From Paludicola sp. MB14-C6 (GTDB lineage: Bacteria; Bacillota; Clostridia; Oscillospirales; Ruminococcaceae): a stretch of 64,000 nucleotides of DNA. Positions 1 through 7,611 of this stretch are shown here, one piece after another. Location: positions 1,798,001-1,862,000 of the forward strand of contig NZ_CP133133.1 in the NCBI RefSeq assembly GCF_030908625.1, given 5' to 3'. Both the position numbers and the translations under genes were made by a program. The notes below the pieces were generated by a model, which was given only the letters and a program-made list of their open reading frames with translations, had not been told where the DNA came from and ran no database searches. The first letter of the stretch is position 1. Each line of letters opens with the position of its first letter.

Positions 1-2
1 TT

Positions 3-65
3 GTTGCTACATTAGGAAATGATGCAGGAATTATTGGTGCTGCATTATTAGGTTTATCACACTAA
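3..65 (+). CDS. ROK family glucokinase, C-terminal end (partial)
   Basis: Only the last 20 codons are present; the gene begins outside the window. The reading frame gives a tail containing GNDAGIIGAALLG, which is the conserved C-terminal signature of ROK-family glucokinases, followed by a TAA stop. These cytoplasmic enzymes phosphorylate glucose with ATP. The assignment rests on this short motif alone, so another ROK sugar kinase is possible. Confidence 0.7.
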   Translation, partial: VATLGNDAGIIGAALLGLSH

Positions 66-74
66 ACAGTAGAT

Positions 75-109
75 GGGATATGAGGTTGCAATATGCAGTC
101 ACATATCCC
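75..109 (+). terminator. Weak hairpin after the glucokinase
   Basis: GGGATATG at 75-82 pairs with CATATCCC at 102-109 across a 19-base loop. The T-run behind it is poor (acttgtattt), so this is a weak terminator candidate. Confidence 0.35.
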
Positions 110-112
110 TAC

Positions 113-141
113 TTGTATTTAGAGCTTTAATGCTGTATAAT
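113..141 (+). promoter_or_regulatory. Promoter of glyA
   Basis: TTGTAT (113-118) and a perfect TATAAT (136-141) are separated by 17 bases. This would start transcription near 148 and leave a leader of about 84 bases before glyA. No glycine riboswitch or T-box motif was recognised in the leader. Confidence 0.55.
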
Positions 142-231
142 TAATTAGTAAATTATGTATTCGATAATAGGTAAATAAAAATTAATATAAATGGTAGTGA
201 GTTGCAAATATAAATTAAGGAGTCGTTTTGA

Positions 232-1485
232 ATGTACAAAGAAATGCTAGATACAATTGGTTATGTAGGCCAATACGATGAAGATGTTGCAAAAGCAATG
301 AATCTTGAATTAAAACGTCAACGTAGAAATATTGAATTGATTGCAAGTGAGAATATTGTTTCTCCTGCAGTTATGGCTGCAATGGGCTCTGTTTTAACCA
401 ATAAATATGCAGAAGGATACCCATCAAAGCGTTACTATGGCGGATGTGAATGCGTTGATATTGTAGAAAATATCGCAATCGAACGTGCGAAGAAGTTGTT
501 TGGTGCAGAACACGCAAACGTGCAACCTCATTCCGGTGCGCAAGCGAACCTTGCTGTTTATTTTGGATTATTGGAACATGGCGATACCATTTTAGGTATG
601 AATCTCGCTCATGGCGGCCATTTAACACATGGATCTCCTGTTAACATGAGCGGTAAATATTTTAATTTTATTCCATATGGCGTAGATGATGTAACCAATA
701 CAATTGATTATGATAAGTTAGAAGCTTTGGCAAAAGAACATAAACCAAAGATGATCGTAGCTGGAGCAAGTGCATACCCAAGAGAAATTGATTTTAAACG
801 TATTAGCGAGATAGCAAAAAGCGTTGACGCTTATTTCATGGTAGATATGGCTCATATCGCAGGCTTAGTAGCAGCAGGATTGCATATTTCACCTGTGCCG
901 TATGCAGATGTTGTAACAACTACAACTCATAAAACACTGAGGGGCCCTCGTGGTGGCATGATTCTTTGTAAAGAAGAGCTTGCAATGAAAATTAACAAAG
1001 CAATTTTCCCTGGTACTCAAGGTGGTCCTTTAATGCATGTGATTGCTGCAAAAGCTGTGTGCTTTGGCGAGGCGTTAACGGATGATTTTAAACAATATCA
1101 AAAGACAGTTGTGGAAAATGCGAAAGCACTAGCAGATGCTTTAATGGCAAAAGGCTTTAAGTTGCTTTCAAATGGAACAGATAATCATTTAATGCTCCTT
1201 GATTTAAGAAACTTTGATATTACAGGTAAAGAGTTGGAAAAACGTTTAGATGAAGTATATATTACAGTTAATAAAAATGCAATTCCAAATGATCCACAAA
1301 GTCCATTTATAACAAGTGGTATTCGTATTGGTACTCCTGCAATTACAAGCAGAGGAATGGTTCCTGCTGATATGGAGATTATCGCAGATTGTATTTATAA
1401 AACAGCAACTGATTTTGAAAACACAGCTGATGAAGTAAGAAAAACTGTCGACGCATTGTGTGCAAAATATCCATTATACGAATAA
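232..1485 (+). CDS. glyA: Serine hydroxymethyltransferase
   Basis: This PLP enzyme interconverts serine plus tetrahydrofolate with glycine plus 5,10-methylene-tetrahydrofolate, the main source of one-carbon units. The 417-residue protein has the normal family length. Visible landmarks are the N-terminal IELIASEN motif, [13 protein letters not shown], the PHSGAQAN segment, DMAHIAGL, and [14 protein letters not shown], in which K234 should form the Schiff base with PLP. The start is the ATG at 232 behind AAGGAGTCG. It is monocistronic, with its own promoter and a strong terminator at 1506. Identification is secure. Confidence 0.97.
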   Translation: MYKEMLDTIGYVGQYDEDVAKAMNLELKRQRRNIELIASENIVSPAVMAAMGSVLTNKYAEGYPSKRYYGGCECVDIVENIAIERAKKLFGAEHANVQPHSGAQANLAVYFGLLEHGDTILGMNLAHGGHLTHGSPVNMSGKYFNFIPYGVDDVTNTIDYDKLEALAKEHKPKMIVAGASAYPREIDFKRISEIAKSVDAYFMVDMAHIAGLVAAGLHISPVPYADVVTTTTHKTLRGPRGGMILCKEELAMKINKAIFPGTQGGPLMHVIAAKAVCFGEALTDDFKQYQKTVVENAKALADALMAKGFKLLSNGTDNHLMLLDLRNFDITGKELEKRLDEVYITVNKNAIPNDPQSPFITSGIRIGTPAITSRGMVPADMEIIADCIYKTATDFENTADEVRKTVDALCAKYPLYE

Positions 1486-1505
1486 TAAATTGCGTATCAC
1501 GATAA

Positions 1506-1531
1506 ACGGCAGGCTTTGTGCCTGCCGTTTT
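1506..1531 (+). terminator. Terminator of glyA
   Basis: ACGGCAGGC and GCCTGCCGT form a perfect 9-bp GC-rich stem with a 5-base loop, followed by TTTT. This is a canonical intrinsic terminator. Confidence 0.9.
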
Positions 1532-1599
1532 CAGCCGAGAAGTCAACGGGAAATATAACAATTGTATATTTACAATTTACAATAAAAAGGAGAATGAAC

Positions 1600-2391
1600 A
1601 TGGCTTTTTTTAGAGGGGATTTTACATCAAATGAATTGCAAATGAATACAAGTATCAATGTAATTATTCCGCAAGGAATGAATAATAATGAGCTTAATGT
1701 AGTTTATTTATTACATGGATTATCTGATAATTGTACAGGATGGACAAGACTAACAAGTATTGAGCGTTATGCCAATGAGCATAAGGTCGCTATTGTTATG
1801 CCTGAGGTACAACGTAGTTATTATACTGATATGAAATATGGGCTGAATTATTTTAGCTATGTATCAAAAGAGCTTATTCAATTTGTAGGTTCTATGTTCC
1901 ATCTATCTACTAAAAGAGAAAATACTTATGTAGCTGGCCTTTCAATGGGTGGATATGGTGCGATGAAATGTGCATTTTCAAGACCGGAGCAATACGCAGC
2001 CTGTGCAGCTTTTTCTGCGGTTTGTGATATAAACAACACCATTAAAGAAAGAATGCCTGCTGCAAATTTGAATGAGTTATATGCTATATTAGGACAAGAG
2101 TTGAGAATTGACAATAAAGATGATTTGTTTTATTTATCAACAAAATGTAATGAAGCTTGTGAAAAACCTAGAATATTCATGACTTGTGGAACATCAGATA
2201 TGTTATATCCACAAAACAAAAAATTACAAGCTCATTTAGAATCACTTGATTTTGATTATACTTTCAAAGAATGGGAAGGCAATCATACTTGGGATTTTTG
2301 GGATACTTCAGTGAAAATGGCGTTAGAATTTTTCTTTGGAAAGCCAACAAGCGGAACAGCAACTCCATTATCTGATGGAGTTGAAAAATAG
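1600..2391 (+). CDS. Alpha/beta-hydrolase esterase (EstA/tributyrin-esterase type)
   Basis: A 263-residue cytoplasmic carboxylesterase of the group that includes tributyrin esterase EstA and S-formylglutathione hydrolase. The nucleophile elbow is GLSMGG with S115; D200 (GTSD) and H229 (GNHTWDFW) fit as the rest of the catalytic triad, and the oxyanion-hole segment is YLLHGLSD. The start is the ATG at 1600, six bases after an in-frame ATG at 1594 that sits too close to the AAAAGGAG at 1585-1592. The natural substrate cannot be read from the sequence; short-chain acyl or feruloyl/acetyl sugar esters are typical. A 9-bp hairpin (2360-2383) lies over the last codons. Confidence 0.85.
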   Translation: MAFFRGDFTSNELQMNTSINVIIPQGMNNNELNVVYLLHGLSDNCTGWTRLTSIERYANEHKVAIVMPEVQRSYYTDMKYGLNYFSYVSKELIQFVGSMFHLSTKRENTYVAGLSMGGYGAMKCAFSRPEQYAACAAFSAVCDINNTIKERMPAANLNELYAILGQELRIDNKDDLFYLSTKCNEACEKPRIFMTCGTSDMLYPQNKKLQAHLESLDFDYTFKEWEGNHTWDFWDTSVKMALEFFFGKPTSGTATPLSDGVEK

Positions 2392-2438
2392 CATAACGTT
2401 TAAGAAATTATTAAGAATACAAGAAAGAAGGGTAGCCC

Positions 2439-3710
2439 ATGGCGACACCATTAGCAGAATTAATTCGACCAAAATCGTTAGACGACGTTGTGGGGCAACC
2501 ACATCTTTTAGGAATAGGGAAACCGCTCAGAAGAATTATTGAATCCGGTCATATTCCGAATATGATATTTTATGGTTCTTCGGGTATTGGAAAGACAACG
2601 GTAGCACGCATTATTGCAGAGAAAACCAATATGCGGTTGCATAAATTGAATGGAACAAGTTGTTCAACAGCTGATATAAAAGCAATTGTAGAAGAGTTGG
2701 ATACCATTGTAGGGCATAACGGTATTTTATTGTATCTTGACGAGATACAATATCTGAACAAAAAGCAGCAGCAATCTTTACTGGAGCATATAGAAAACGG
2801 AAATATTACTTTAATTGCTTCAACAACTGAAAACCCATATTTTTATATTTATAATGCAATTTTAAGCCGAAGTACGGTATTTGAGTTTAAACCCGTTACT
2901 CCCGATGAAATTCGTAAGGCGGTTACAAGGGCATTTTCTCTTTTAGAACAACAATATAGTCAGAAAGCGATTGTTGAAGAAAATGTGGTTGAACATATTG
3001 CTCAAACCTGTGGCGGCGATGTACGAAAGTCAATGAATGCAGCCGAATTATGTTATTTATCGGCAAATATAAATGAAAATGGCGAACGGGAAGTAACTCT
3101 AGAATTAGCGGAAATGCTTGCCCAAAAAAGCTCAATGAAATATGATCGAGATGGAGATCAACATTACGAAATTTTATCTGCTTTACAAAAGTCTGTAAGA
3201 GGTTCGGATGAAAATGCAGCATTACATTATCTAGCTAGGTTAATGGAAGCAGGAGATTTAATCTCTGCATGTCGTAGGATATTAGTTATGGCAAGTGAGG
3301 ATGTTGGATTAGCATATCCTCAAGCAATTCCGATTGTAAAAGCTTGTTGTGATATGGCGAGGGAGCTTGGATTGCCGGAAGCACGGATTCCGTTAGCCGA
3401 TGCGGTTGTATTATTAGCAACTGCACCAAAATCAAATTCGGCCTATAATGGAATTAACAGTGCAATGATAGACGTACAAAAAGGATTAGCTGGTGATATT
3501 CCATCACATTTAAAAAATGCACATTATGATGCAGAAACAAAGTCTTTGTCAGGGGCAAAGGGATACAAATATCCACATGAGTTTAAGAATCATTTTGTGA
3601 AGCAACAGTATTTACCGAATGAATTGAAAGACAGGGTTTATTACAGTTTTGGTGAGAATAAAAACGAGCAAGCGGCAAAAGCTTATCGAATGAAAATTAT
3701 AAAGGAGTAA
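2439..3710 (+). CDS. rarA: Replication-associated recombination protein A (AAA+ ATPase)
   Basis: RarA/MgsA/WRNIP1-family ATPase acting at stalled replication forks. The 423-residue protein has an RLIRPK-like N-terminus, Walker A GSSGIGKT at about 46-53 (K52), and Walker B LLYLDE with D101-E102. The C-terminal MgsA part carries PKSNSAYNGINSA, LKNAHYD and the GYKYPHEF segment. The ATG at 2439 is 48 bases after the esterase stop, with AAGAAGG as a modest RBS. It is likely co-transcribed with the esterase and the thioesterase behind it. No neighbour suggests a specialised role. Confidence 0.95.
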   Translation: MATPLAELIRPKSLDDVVGQPHLLGIGKPLRRIIESGHIPNMIFYGSSGIGKTTVARIIAEKTNMRLHKLNGTSCSTADIKAIVEELDTIVGHNGILLYLDEIQYLNKKQQQSLLEHIENGNITLIASTTENPYFYIYNAILSRSTVFEFKPVTPDEIRKAVTRAFSLLEQQYSQKAIVEENVVEHIAQTCGGDVRKSMNAAELCYLSANINENGEREVTLELAEMLAQKSSMKYDRDGDQHYEILSALQKSVRGSDENAALHYLARLMEAGDLISACRRILVMASEDVGLAYPQAIPIVKACCDMARELGLPEARIPLADAVVLLATAPKSNSAYNGINSAMIDVQKGLAGDIPSHLKNAHYDAETKSLSGAKGYKYPHEFKNHFVKQQYLPNELKDRVYYSFGENKNEQAAKAYRMKIIKE

Positions 3711-3718
3711 GAATAGAT

Positions 3719-4132
3719 ATGGTTTCTAAGAGTCAGATTACTGTTCGCTATGCAGAAACGGATCAAATGGGTATTGCACATCATTCTGTATATCCAATTT
3801 GGTTTGAAGTTGCAAGAACGGATTTTATAAAGAAAATAGGTATGACTTATACCGAGATGGAGAAAGCGGGAATTATGCTTCCACTAGCAGAATTACAATG
3901 TAAGTATATTTTTCCAACACATTACGAGGATGAACTTACAGTTGAAGTATATATAAAAGCATTAACACCAGCTCGCATTGAGTTTGCTTATACAGTATAT
4001 CGGTATGGTGAAGATAACCCAGTTGCAACTGGTTCGACTTTACATGCCTGGACAGATACGAACAAAAGAATAGTAAATATGAAGCGATATCATAATGATA
4101 TATATGAGTTGATTGAAAAGGCATTTGAATAA
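3719..4132 (+). CDS. Hotdog-fold acyl-CoA thioesterase (YbgC/4-HBT family)
   Basis: A 137-residue single hotdog domain that hydrolyses acyl-CoA thioesters. The signature helix region runs YAETDQMGIAHHSVY, with D15 as the expected catalytic residue and the HxxxY pattern of YbgC-like enzymes, followed by WFEVAR. The ATG at 3719 comes 8 bases after the rarA stop, and its RBS AAAGGAG overlaps the rarA end, indicating translation from the same transcript. The acyl substrate is unknown. A strong bidirectional terminator follows. Confidence 0.9.
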   Translation: MVSKSQITVRYAETDQMGIAHHSVYPIWFEVARTDFIKKIGMTYTEMEKAGIMLPLAELQCKYIFPTHYEDELTVEVYIKALTPARIEFAYTVYRYGEDNPVATGSTLHAWTDTNKRIVNMKRYHNDIYELIEKAFE

Positions 4133-4168
4133 AAATTCAATTATCTTAGTGCATTTTATTTTATATTG

Positions 4169-4204
4169 AATAGAGGTCAATTTCAAAAGAAATTGACCTC
4201 TATT
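4169..4204. terminator. Bidirectional terminator, perfect 15-bp stem
   Basis: AATAGAGGTCAATTT (4169-4183) pairs perfectly with its complement at 4190-4204 around the loop CAAAAG. It separates the convergent thioesterase and flavodoxin genes; the right arm touches the first base of the flavodoxin stop codon. Confidence 0.88.
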
Positions 4205-4692
4205 TATTGTGCGTTAATGCTATTGGCTAAAGCCTCTATATTGCCATATTCGATTTGTGGTAATGCTTTACCCTCTTTTTTCATTGAGAAAGCAGCCAAG
4301 TTAATAATCATTTTATCAAAGAATTTAGCGTGTTTCGCATCCATTATTCCGCCGACATATTGAATGGGGTGAATGTGGTCATATAACTTTTGAGGTATAC
4401 TTGCTTTTAAAGCTACATCAATTTGACTTTCAATTGCGCTACAAATAAACATTGCTACATTGTGTTGAAATAAAGCTTCTTCGTGTTCCTTGCAAAAAGC
4501 ACGGATTTTTGGATCGATAGTGCCCATTTTAATTGGGCTTCCTAATATAATATGATCATAAGAATTTAAATTGGGAATGGTGTCATTTGCGATTTGAATC
4601 AACTCAACATCACCATGAAGCTTTTTAGCTAAAGCTTCTGCACAAGTTTTCGTACTTCCATACTTTGAGGCATAAAGAATAATACTTTTCAT
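4204..4692 (-). CDS. Flavodoxin-domain protein (HemG-like)
   Basis: A 162-residue FMN-binding flavodoxin-like protein. The phosphate loop is YASKYGSTK (7-15), ILGSPIKMG resembles the second FMN contact loop, and CSAIES the third. Length and the ASKYGST start resemble the HemG/menaquinone-dependent protoporphyrinogen oxidase branch, but no haem genes are nearby, so it may be a general low-potential electron carrier or quinone reductase. It is encoded alone, convergent with the upstream operon. The RBS before the ATG at 4692 is AGGAAGGATATGA-like. Confidence 0.82.
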   Translation of the reverse strand: MKSIILYASKYGSTKTCAEALAKKLHGDVELIQIANDTIPNLNSYDHIILGSPIKMGTIDPKIRAFCKEHEEALFQHNVAMFICSAIESQIDVALKASIPQKLYDHIHPIQYVGGIMDAKHAKFFDKMIINLAAFSMKKEGKALPQIEYGNIEALANSINAQ

Positions 4693-4748
4693 ATTACATA
4701 TTATGACTTAATTAAGAAAGTCATATCCTTCCTCTCGCTCAAATTTCT

Positions 4749-4784
4749 TAAAATGGTCTATACAATATTGTATAGACCATTTTA
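4749..4784 (-). terminator. Terminator of prs, a perfect 36-base palindrome
   Basis: TAAAATGGTCTATACAAT is followed immediately by its exact reverse complement, a 36-base perfect palindrome. Read on the minus strand it lies just behind the prs stop and ends in TTTTA, so it acts as the prs terminator. Confidence 0.85.
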
Positions 4785-4790
4785 GGTTGT

Positions 4791-5750
4791 TTATCCGAAT
4801 AGTGGAGAAACTGGTTTATCTTGATAAATACGCTCAATTGCTTGTGCAAAGACAGGAGCAACTTCTAATTGAACAATTTTATCAATTTGCTTTTCTGTAG
4901 GTAATTCAATCGTATCCAAAATGATAACTTCTTTAATTACACTATTTTGAATACGGTCGATTGCAGGACCTGATAATACACCATGTGTAGCGCAAGCATA
5001 AACTTCTTTTGCGCCACCTTTTTCGATGATAGCAGATGCCGCATTACAAAGAGTTCCTGCAGTATCAATCATGTCATCTACTAAGATTACCTTTTTATCT
5101 TTTACATCACCAATAATATTCATAACCTCACAAACGTTTGCTTGTGGTCTGCGTTTATCAACGATAGCTAAAGGAGCATCAATTTTGTCTGCAAAATTTC
5201 TTGCACGTGTAACAGAACCTAAGTCAGGAGAAACGACAATGATTTCATCTTTACAGTCTTTAAATTTTTCAACAAAATGTGGAGCTAAAATCGGAACACC
5301 TAATAAGTGATCAACGGGAACATTAAAGAAACCTTGAATTTGTGCTGCATGTAAATCCATAGTAAGAACACGATCTGCACCGGCAGCCACAATCAAATCA
5401 GCAACCAGTTTTGCTGTAATTGGATCACGAGCTCTTGATTTTCTATCTTGTCTTGCGTAACCAAAATAAGGGATAACCGCTGTAATTCTACCGGCTGATG
5501 CACGTCTAAAAGCATCGCACATGATGAGAAGTTCCATTAAATTGTTGTTTACAGGTTGGGAGGTTGATTGTACAACAAACACATCGGAACCACGAACAGA
5601 TTCTTTAATGCTGACAGAGATTTCTCCATCACTAAAAGTTTTTACTTCAGATTGACCGAGTGGAAGACCTAAGCTTTTTGCAATTTGTTCTGCTACATGT
5701 TTGTTCGAGTTTGCTGTAAAAATTTTAATATCCTTACCGTGTAAATTCAT
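4791..5750 (-). CDS. prs: Ribose-phosphate pyrophosphokinase
   Basis: Makes PRPP from ribose-5-phosphate and ATP for nucleotide, histidine, tryptophan and NAD synthesis. The protein has 319 residues from the ATG at 5750, the normal length; an in-frame upstream ATG at 5780 would add ten residues but has no suitable RBS, whereas AAAAAGGAGAG precedes 5750. Motifs are FSDGEISV near the N-terminus, [31 protein letters not shown] and the PRPP loop [13 protein letters not shown]. It follows glmU, the common Firmicutes order glmU-prs. Confidence 0.97.
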   Translation of the reverse strand: MNLHGKDIKIFTANSNKHVAEQIAKSLGLPLGQSEVKTFSDGEISVSIKESVRGSDVFVVQSTSQPVNNNLMELLIMCDAFRRASAGRITAVIPYFGYARQDRKSRARDPITAKLVADLIVAAGADRVLTMDLHAAQIQGFFNVPVDHLLGVPILAPHFVEKFKDCKDEIIVVSPDLGSVTRARNFADKIDAPLAIVDKRRPQANVCEVMNIIGDVKDKKVILVDDMIDTAGTLCNAASAIIEKGGAKEVYACATHGVLSGPAIDRIQNSVIKEVIILDTIELPTEKQIDKIVQLEVAPVFAQAIERIYQDKPVSPLFG

Positions 5751-5802
5751 ATAATATTGCTCTCCTTTTTCTCTTGCCAAAATCCTGAATGGCGAAATAA
5801 TT

Positions 5803-5839
5803 GGTAGCTTCTTGTTCAGGTGTCTGTCAAAAAGCTACC
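5803..5839. other. Inverted repeat in the glmU-prs spacer
   Basis: GGTAGCTT (5803-5810) and AAGCTACC (5832-5839) can form an 8-bp stem with a 21-base loop in the 173-base spacer between glmU and prs. There is no T-run on the minus strand, so it is not an obvious terminator; it could be an RNA processing or stabilising stem. Confidence 0.35.
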
Positions 5840-5923
5840 GTGTTGTTATGTTTCTATTGGTGCATCATTTCGTCGCACAATATTGGTATTGCACATGACT
5901 TATGCAATTTATTAGGATGGAGT

Positions 5924-7279
5924 TTATTTGTTATAACCCTCTTTGTTAATTTGACGGCTACGAGCGATTGCCAAACTTGCATCCGGAACATCTTCGGTAA
6001 TTGTTGAACCGGCAGCGGTATAACCACGTTTTCCAACCTTTACAGGAGCAACTAAATTGGTGTTACAACCAATGAAAGCATCATCTTCAATGGTGCATCT
6101 TGCTTTGGTTTTTCCATTGTAGTTTACGGTAACTACACCACAGCCAAAGTTAACGTTCTTACCAACATCGCTGTCACCCACATAAGTAAGGTGAGAAACG
6201 TGTGTATTTTCGCCAACCACAGAGTTCTTAATTTCAACGAAATCGCCTAGATGAACGCCCTCTTTAATTGTGCTATTTGGTCTTATGTGGCAGAATGGAC
6301 CAATTGTTACATTGCTCGCAATAAAAGAATTATAACATTGTGACGCGTTAAAAACAACATTATTCTCGATTTTTGAATTTTGAACTAAACTATTTGGACC
6401 AATTGAACATCCTGAGCCAATTTCTGTTGTTCCTTTTAGTATAGTTGACGGAAGAATAACGGTTCCTTTTCCAATTTTAACCTCAGGAGAAATCAGTACG
6501 CCGTCTAAGCTTACAAATTCAACACCGTTGTCAAAATGGTTATCAATTACTCTCCGATTTGCAATTGCGTTTAAATTGCAAAGGTCACGGCGAGAGTTTG
6601 CCCCCAAAATAACATCTGGGTTATCGGAAATATAAGCATTTACTTTTCTTCCTTTTGCCAAAGAAAGTGCAATTGTATCAGGAAGATAATACTCACCTTG
6701 TGAATTAGAATCATCAATATCAAAAAGAACTTCTAATAAGTATTTTACATTAAACCAATAAGCACCTGAATTTACTTCGTTAATTAAAAGCTCATTGTTT
6801 GATGCATCTTTTTGTTCTACAATACGCTCAAGACCGTATCGATTACGAACAATACGTCCGTATCCGGTTGGATCATCAAGTCTTGCTGTAATTACAGTGA
6901 TTGCGTTGTTTTGCTTTTTGTGCATATCATAAGCATTTTGGATTGTTGTTGAATCCATAAATGGGGCATCGCCGCAAAGAACAATAACATCACCATCTAT
7001 ATTTTTCTCTAAGAAATTTTTTGCCATCATTACAGCGTGACCTGTACCTTTTTGCTCTTTTTGAATAGCGGTGCTGATATTATCTTCTAAAATATTTTCA
7101 ACAAGTTCACTTTTATAGCCTGTTACTGCACAAATGTTGTTAATATCGGCATTGTGGCAAGCATCAATAACCCAATTAATCATAGGCTTAAATAATACTT
7201 CACATAATACTTTAGGTAAATCCGACTTCATGCGTGTACCTTTACCGGCAGCTAAAATAATAGCAGATTTATTAGACAT
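5924..7279 (-). CDS. glmU: Bifunctional GlmU: GlcN-1-P acetyltransferase / GlcNAc-1-P uridyltransferase
   Basis: Catalyses the last two steps to UDP-GlcNAc for peptidoglycan. The 451-residue protein has the N-terminal nucleotidyltransferase motif LAAGKGTRMKS (9-19) and GDAPFMD, and the C-terminal left-handed beta-helix with hexapeptide repeats such as IGPFCHIRP and VGENTHVSHLTYVGDSDVG. The acetyltransferase loop NFGCGVVTVNYNGK is intact. The ATG at 7279 has AAAGGAG upstream. Length and both domains are complete, so both activities are expected. Confidence 0.97.
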   Translation of the reverse strand: MSNKSAIILAAGKGTRMKSDLPKVLCEVLFKPMINWVIDACHNADINNICAVTGYKSELVENILEDNISTAIQKEQKGTGHAVMMAKNFLEKNIDGDVIVLCGDAPFMDSTTIQNAYDMHKKQNNAITVITARLDDPTGYGRIVRNRYGLERIVEQKDASNNELLINEVNSGAYWFNVKYLLEVLFDIDDSNSQGEYYLPDTIALSLAKGRKVNAYISDNPDVILGANSRRDLCNLNAIANRRVIDNHFDNGVEFVSLDGVLISPEVKIGKGTVILPSTILKGTTEIGSGCSIGPNSLVQNSKIENNVVFNASQCYNSFIASNVTIGPFCHIRPNSTIKEGVHLGDFVEIKNSVVGENTHVSHLTYVGDSDVGKNVNFGCGVVTVNYNGKTKARCTIEDDAFIGCNTNLVAPVKVGKRGYTAAGSTITEDVPDASLAIARSRQINKEGYNK

Positions 7280-7468
7280 GAAAAGACTCCTTTAAAATAG
7301 AATAAAATATATTGTTTTAATCAGTATATAAACTTATTTGTATATGGAATAAAACAATTATTTACCTTTATATTATTGCAATTATTACTATGATTTGCAA
7401 GACAAAATAAAAAACTTTGTGAATTTTATTAATTTTATAAAAAAGTTTAAAAATTTTTGCTTAAAATA

Positions 7469-7497
7469 TGGCAAAATACCAATAACTCTGTTATAAT
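7469..7497 (+). promoter_or_regulatory. Promoter of ppdK (extended -10)
   Basis: The -10 is a perfect TATAAT at 7492-7497 preceded by TG, giving TGTTATAAT, an extended -10. The -35 is weak (TGGCAA at 7469-7474, 17-base spacer). The interval 7280-7468 upstream is very AT-rich and divergent to glmU; no gene or other site was recognised there. Confidence 0.6.
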
Positions 7498-7506
7498 ATA
7501 TCTAAT

Positions 7507-7572
7507 GCTTATGCGGATAAAAGAAGTATAAGCAAAATTCTTGTGCGGAAAACTTGCAATTTAGTTGCAAGT
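7507..7572 (+). promoter_or_regulatory. Structured ppdK leader with attenuator-like hairpin
   Basis: The leader of about 108 bases holds two hairpins: GCTTAT/ATAAGC (7507-7533) and a perfect 8-bp stem ACTTGCAA/TTGCAAGT (7552-7572) with the loop TTTAG, directly followed by CTTGTTTT. The second looks like an intrinsic terminator positioned before the RBS and could attenuate ppdK, or stabilise its mRNA. Confidence 0.45.
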
Positions 7573-7611
7573 CTTGTTTTCGTATATCTAAAAATTTGGA
7601 GGAGATCAAAA

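Noticed and set aside
142..231. Possible glycine or SAM/folate riboswitch before glyA
   Set aside because: The leader is AT-rich without the conserved motifs or stable stems of those riboswitches.
2360..2383. Perfect 9-bp hairpin CAACTCCAT/ATGGAGTTG at the end of the esterase gene
   Set aside because: It lies inside the coding sequence and is followed by A residues, not T, so it is not a terminator; transcription probably continues into rarA.
7543..7611. In-frame N-terminal extension of ppdK from 7543
   Set aside because: It covers the leader hairpin, lacks an RBS, and the GTG at 7612 has a strong RBS and gives the normal family length and H455 numbering.
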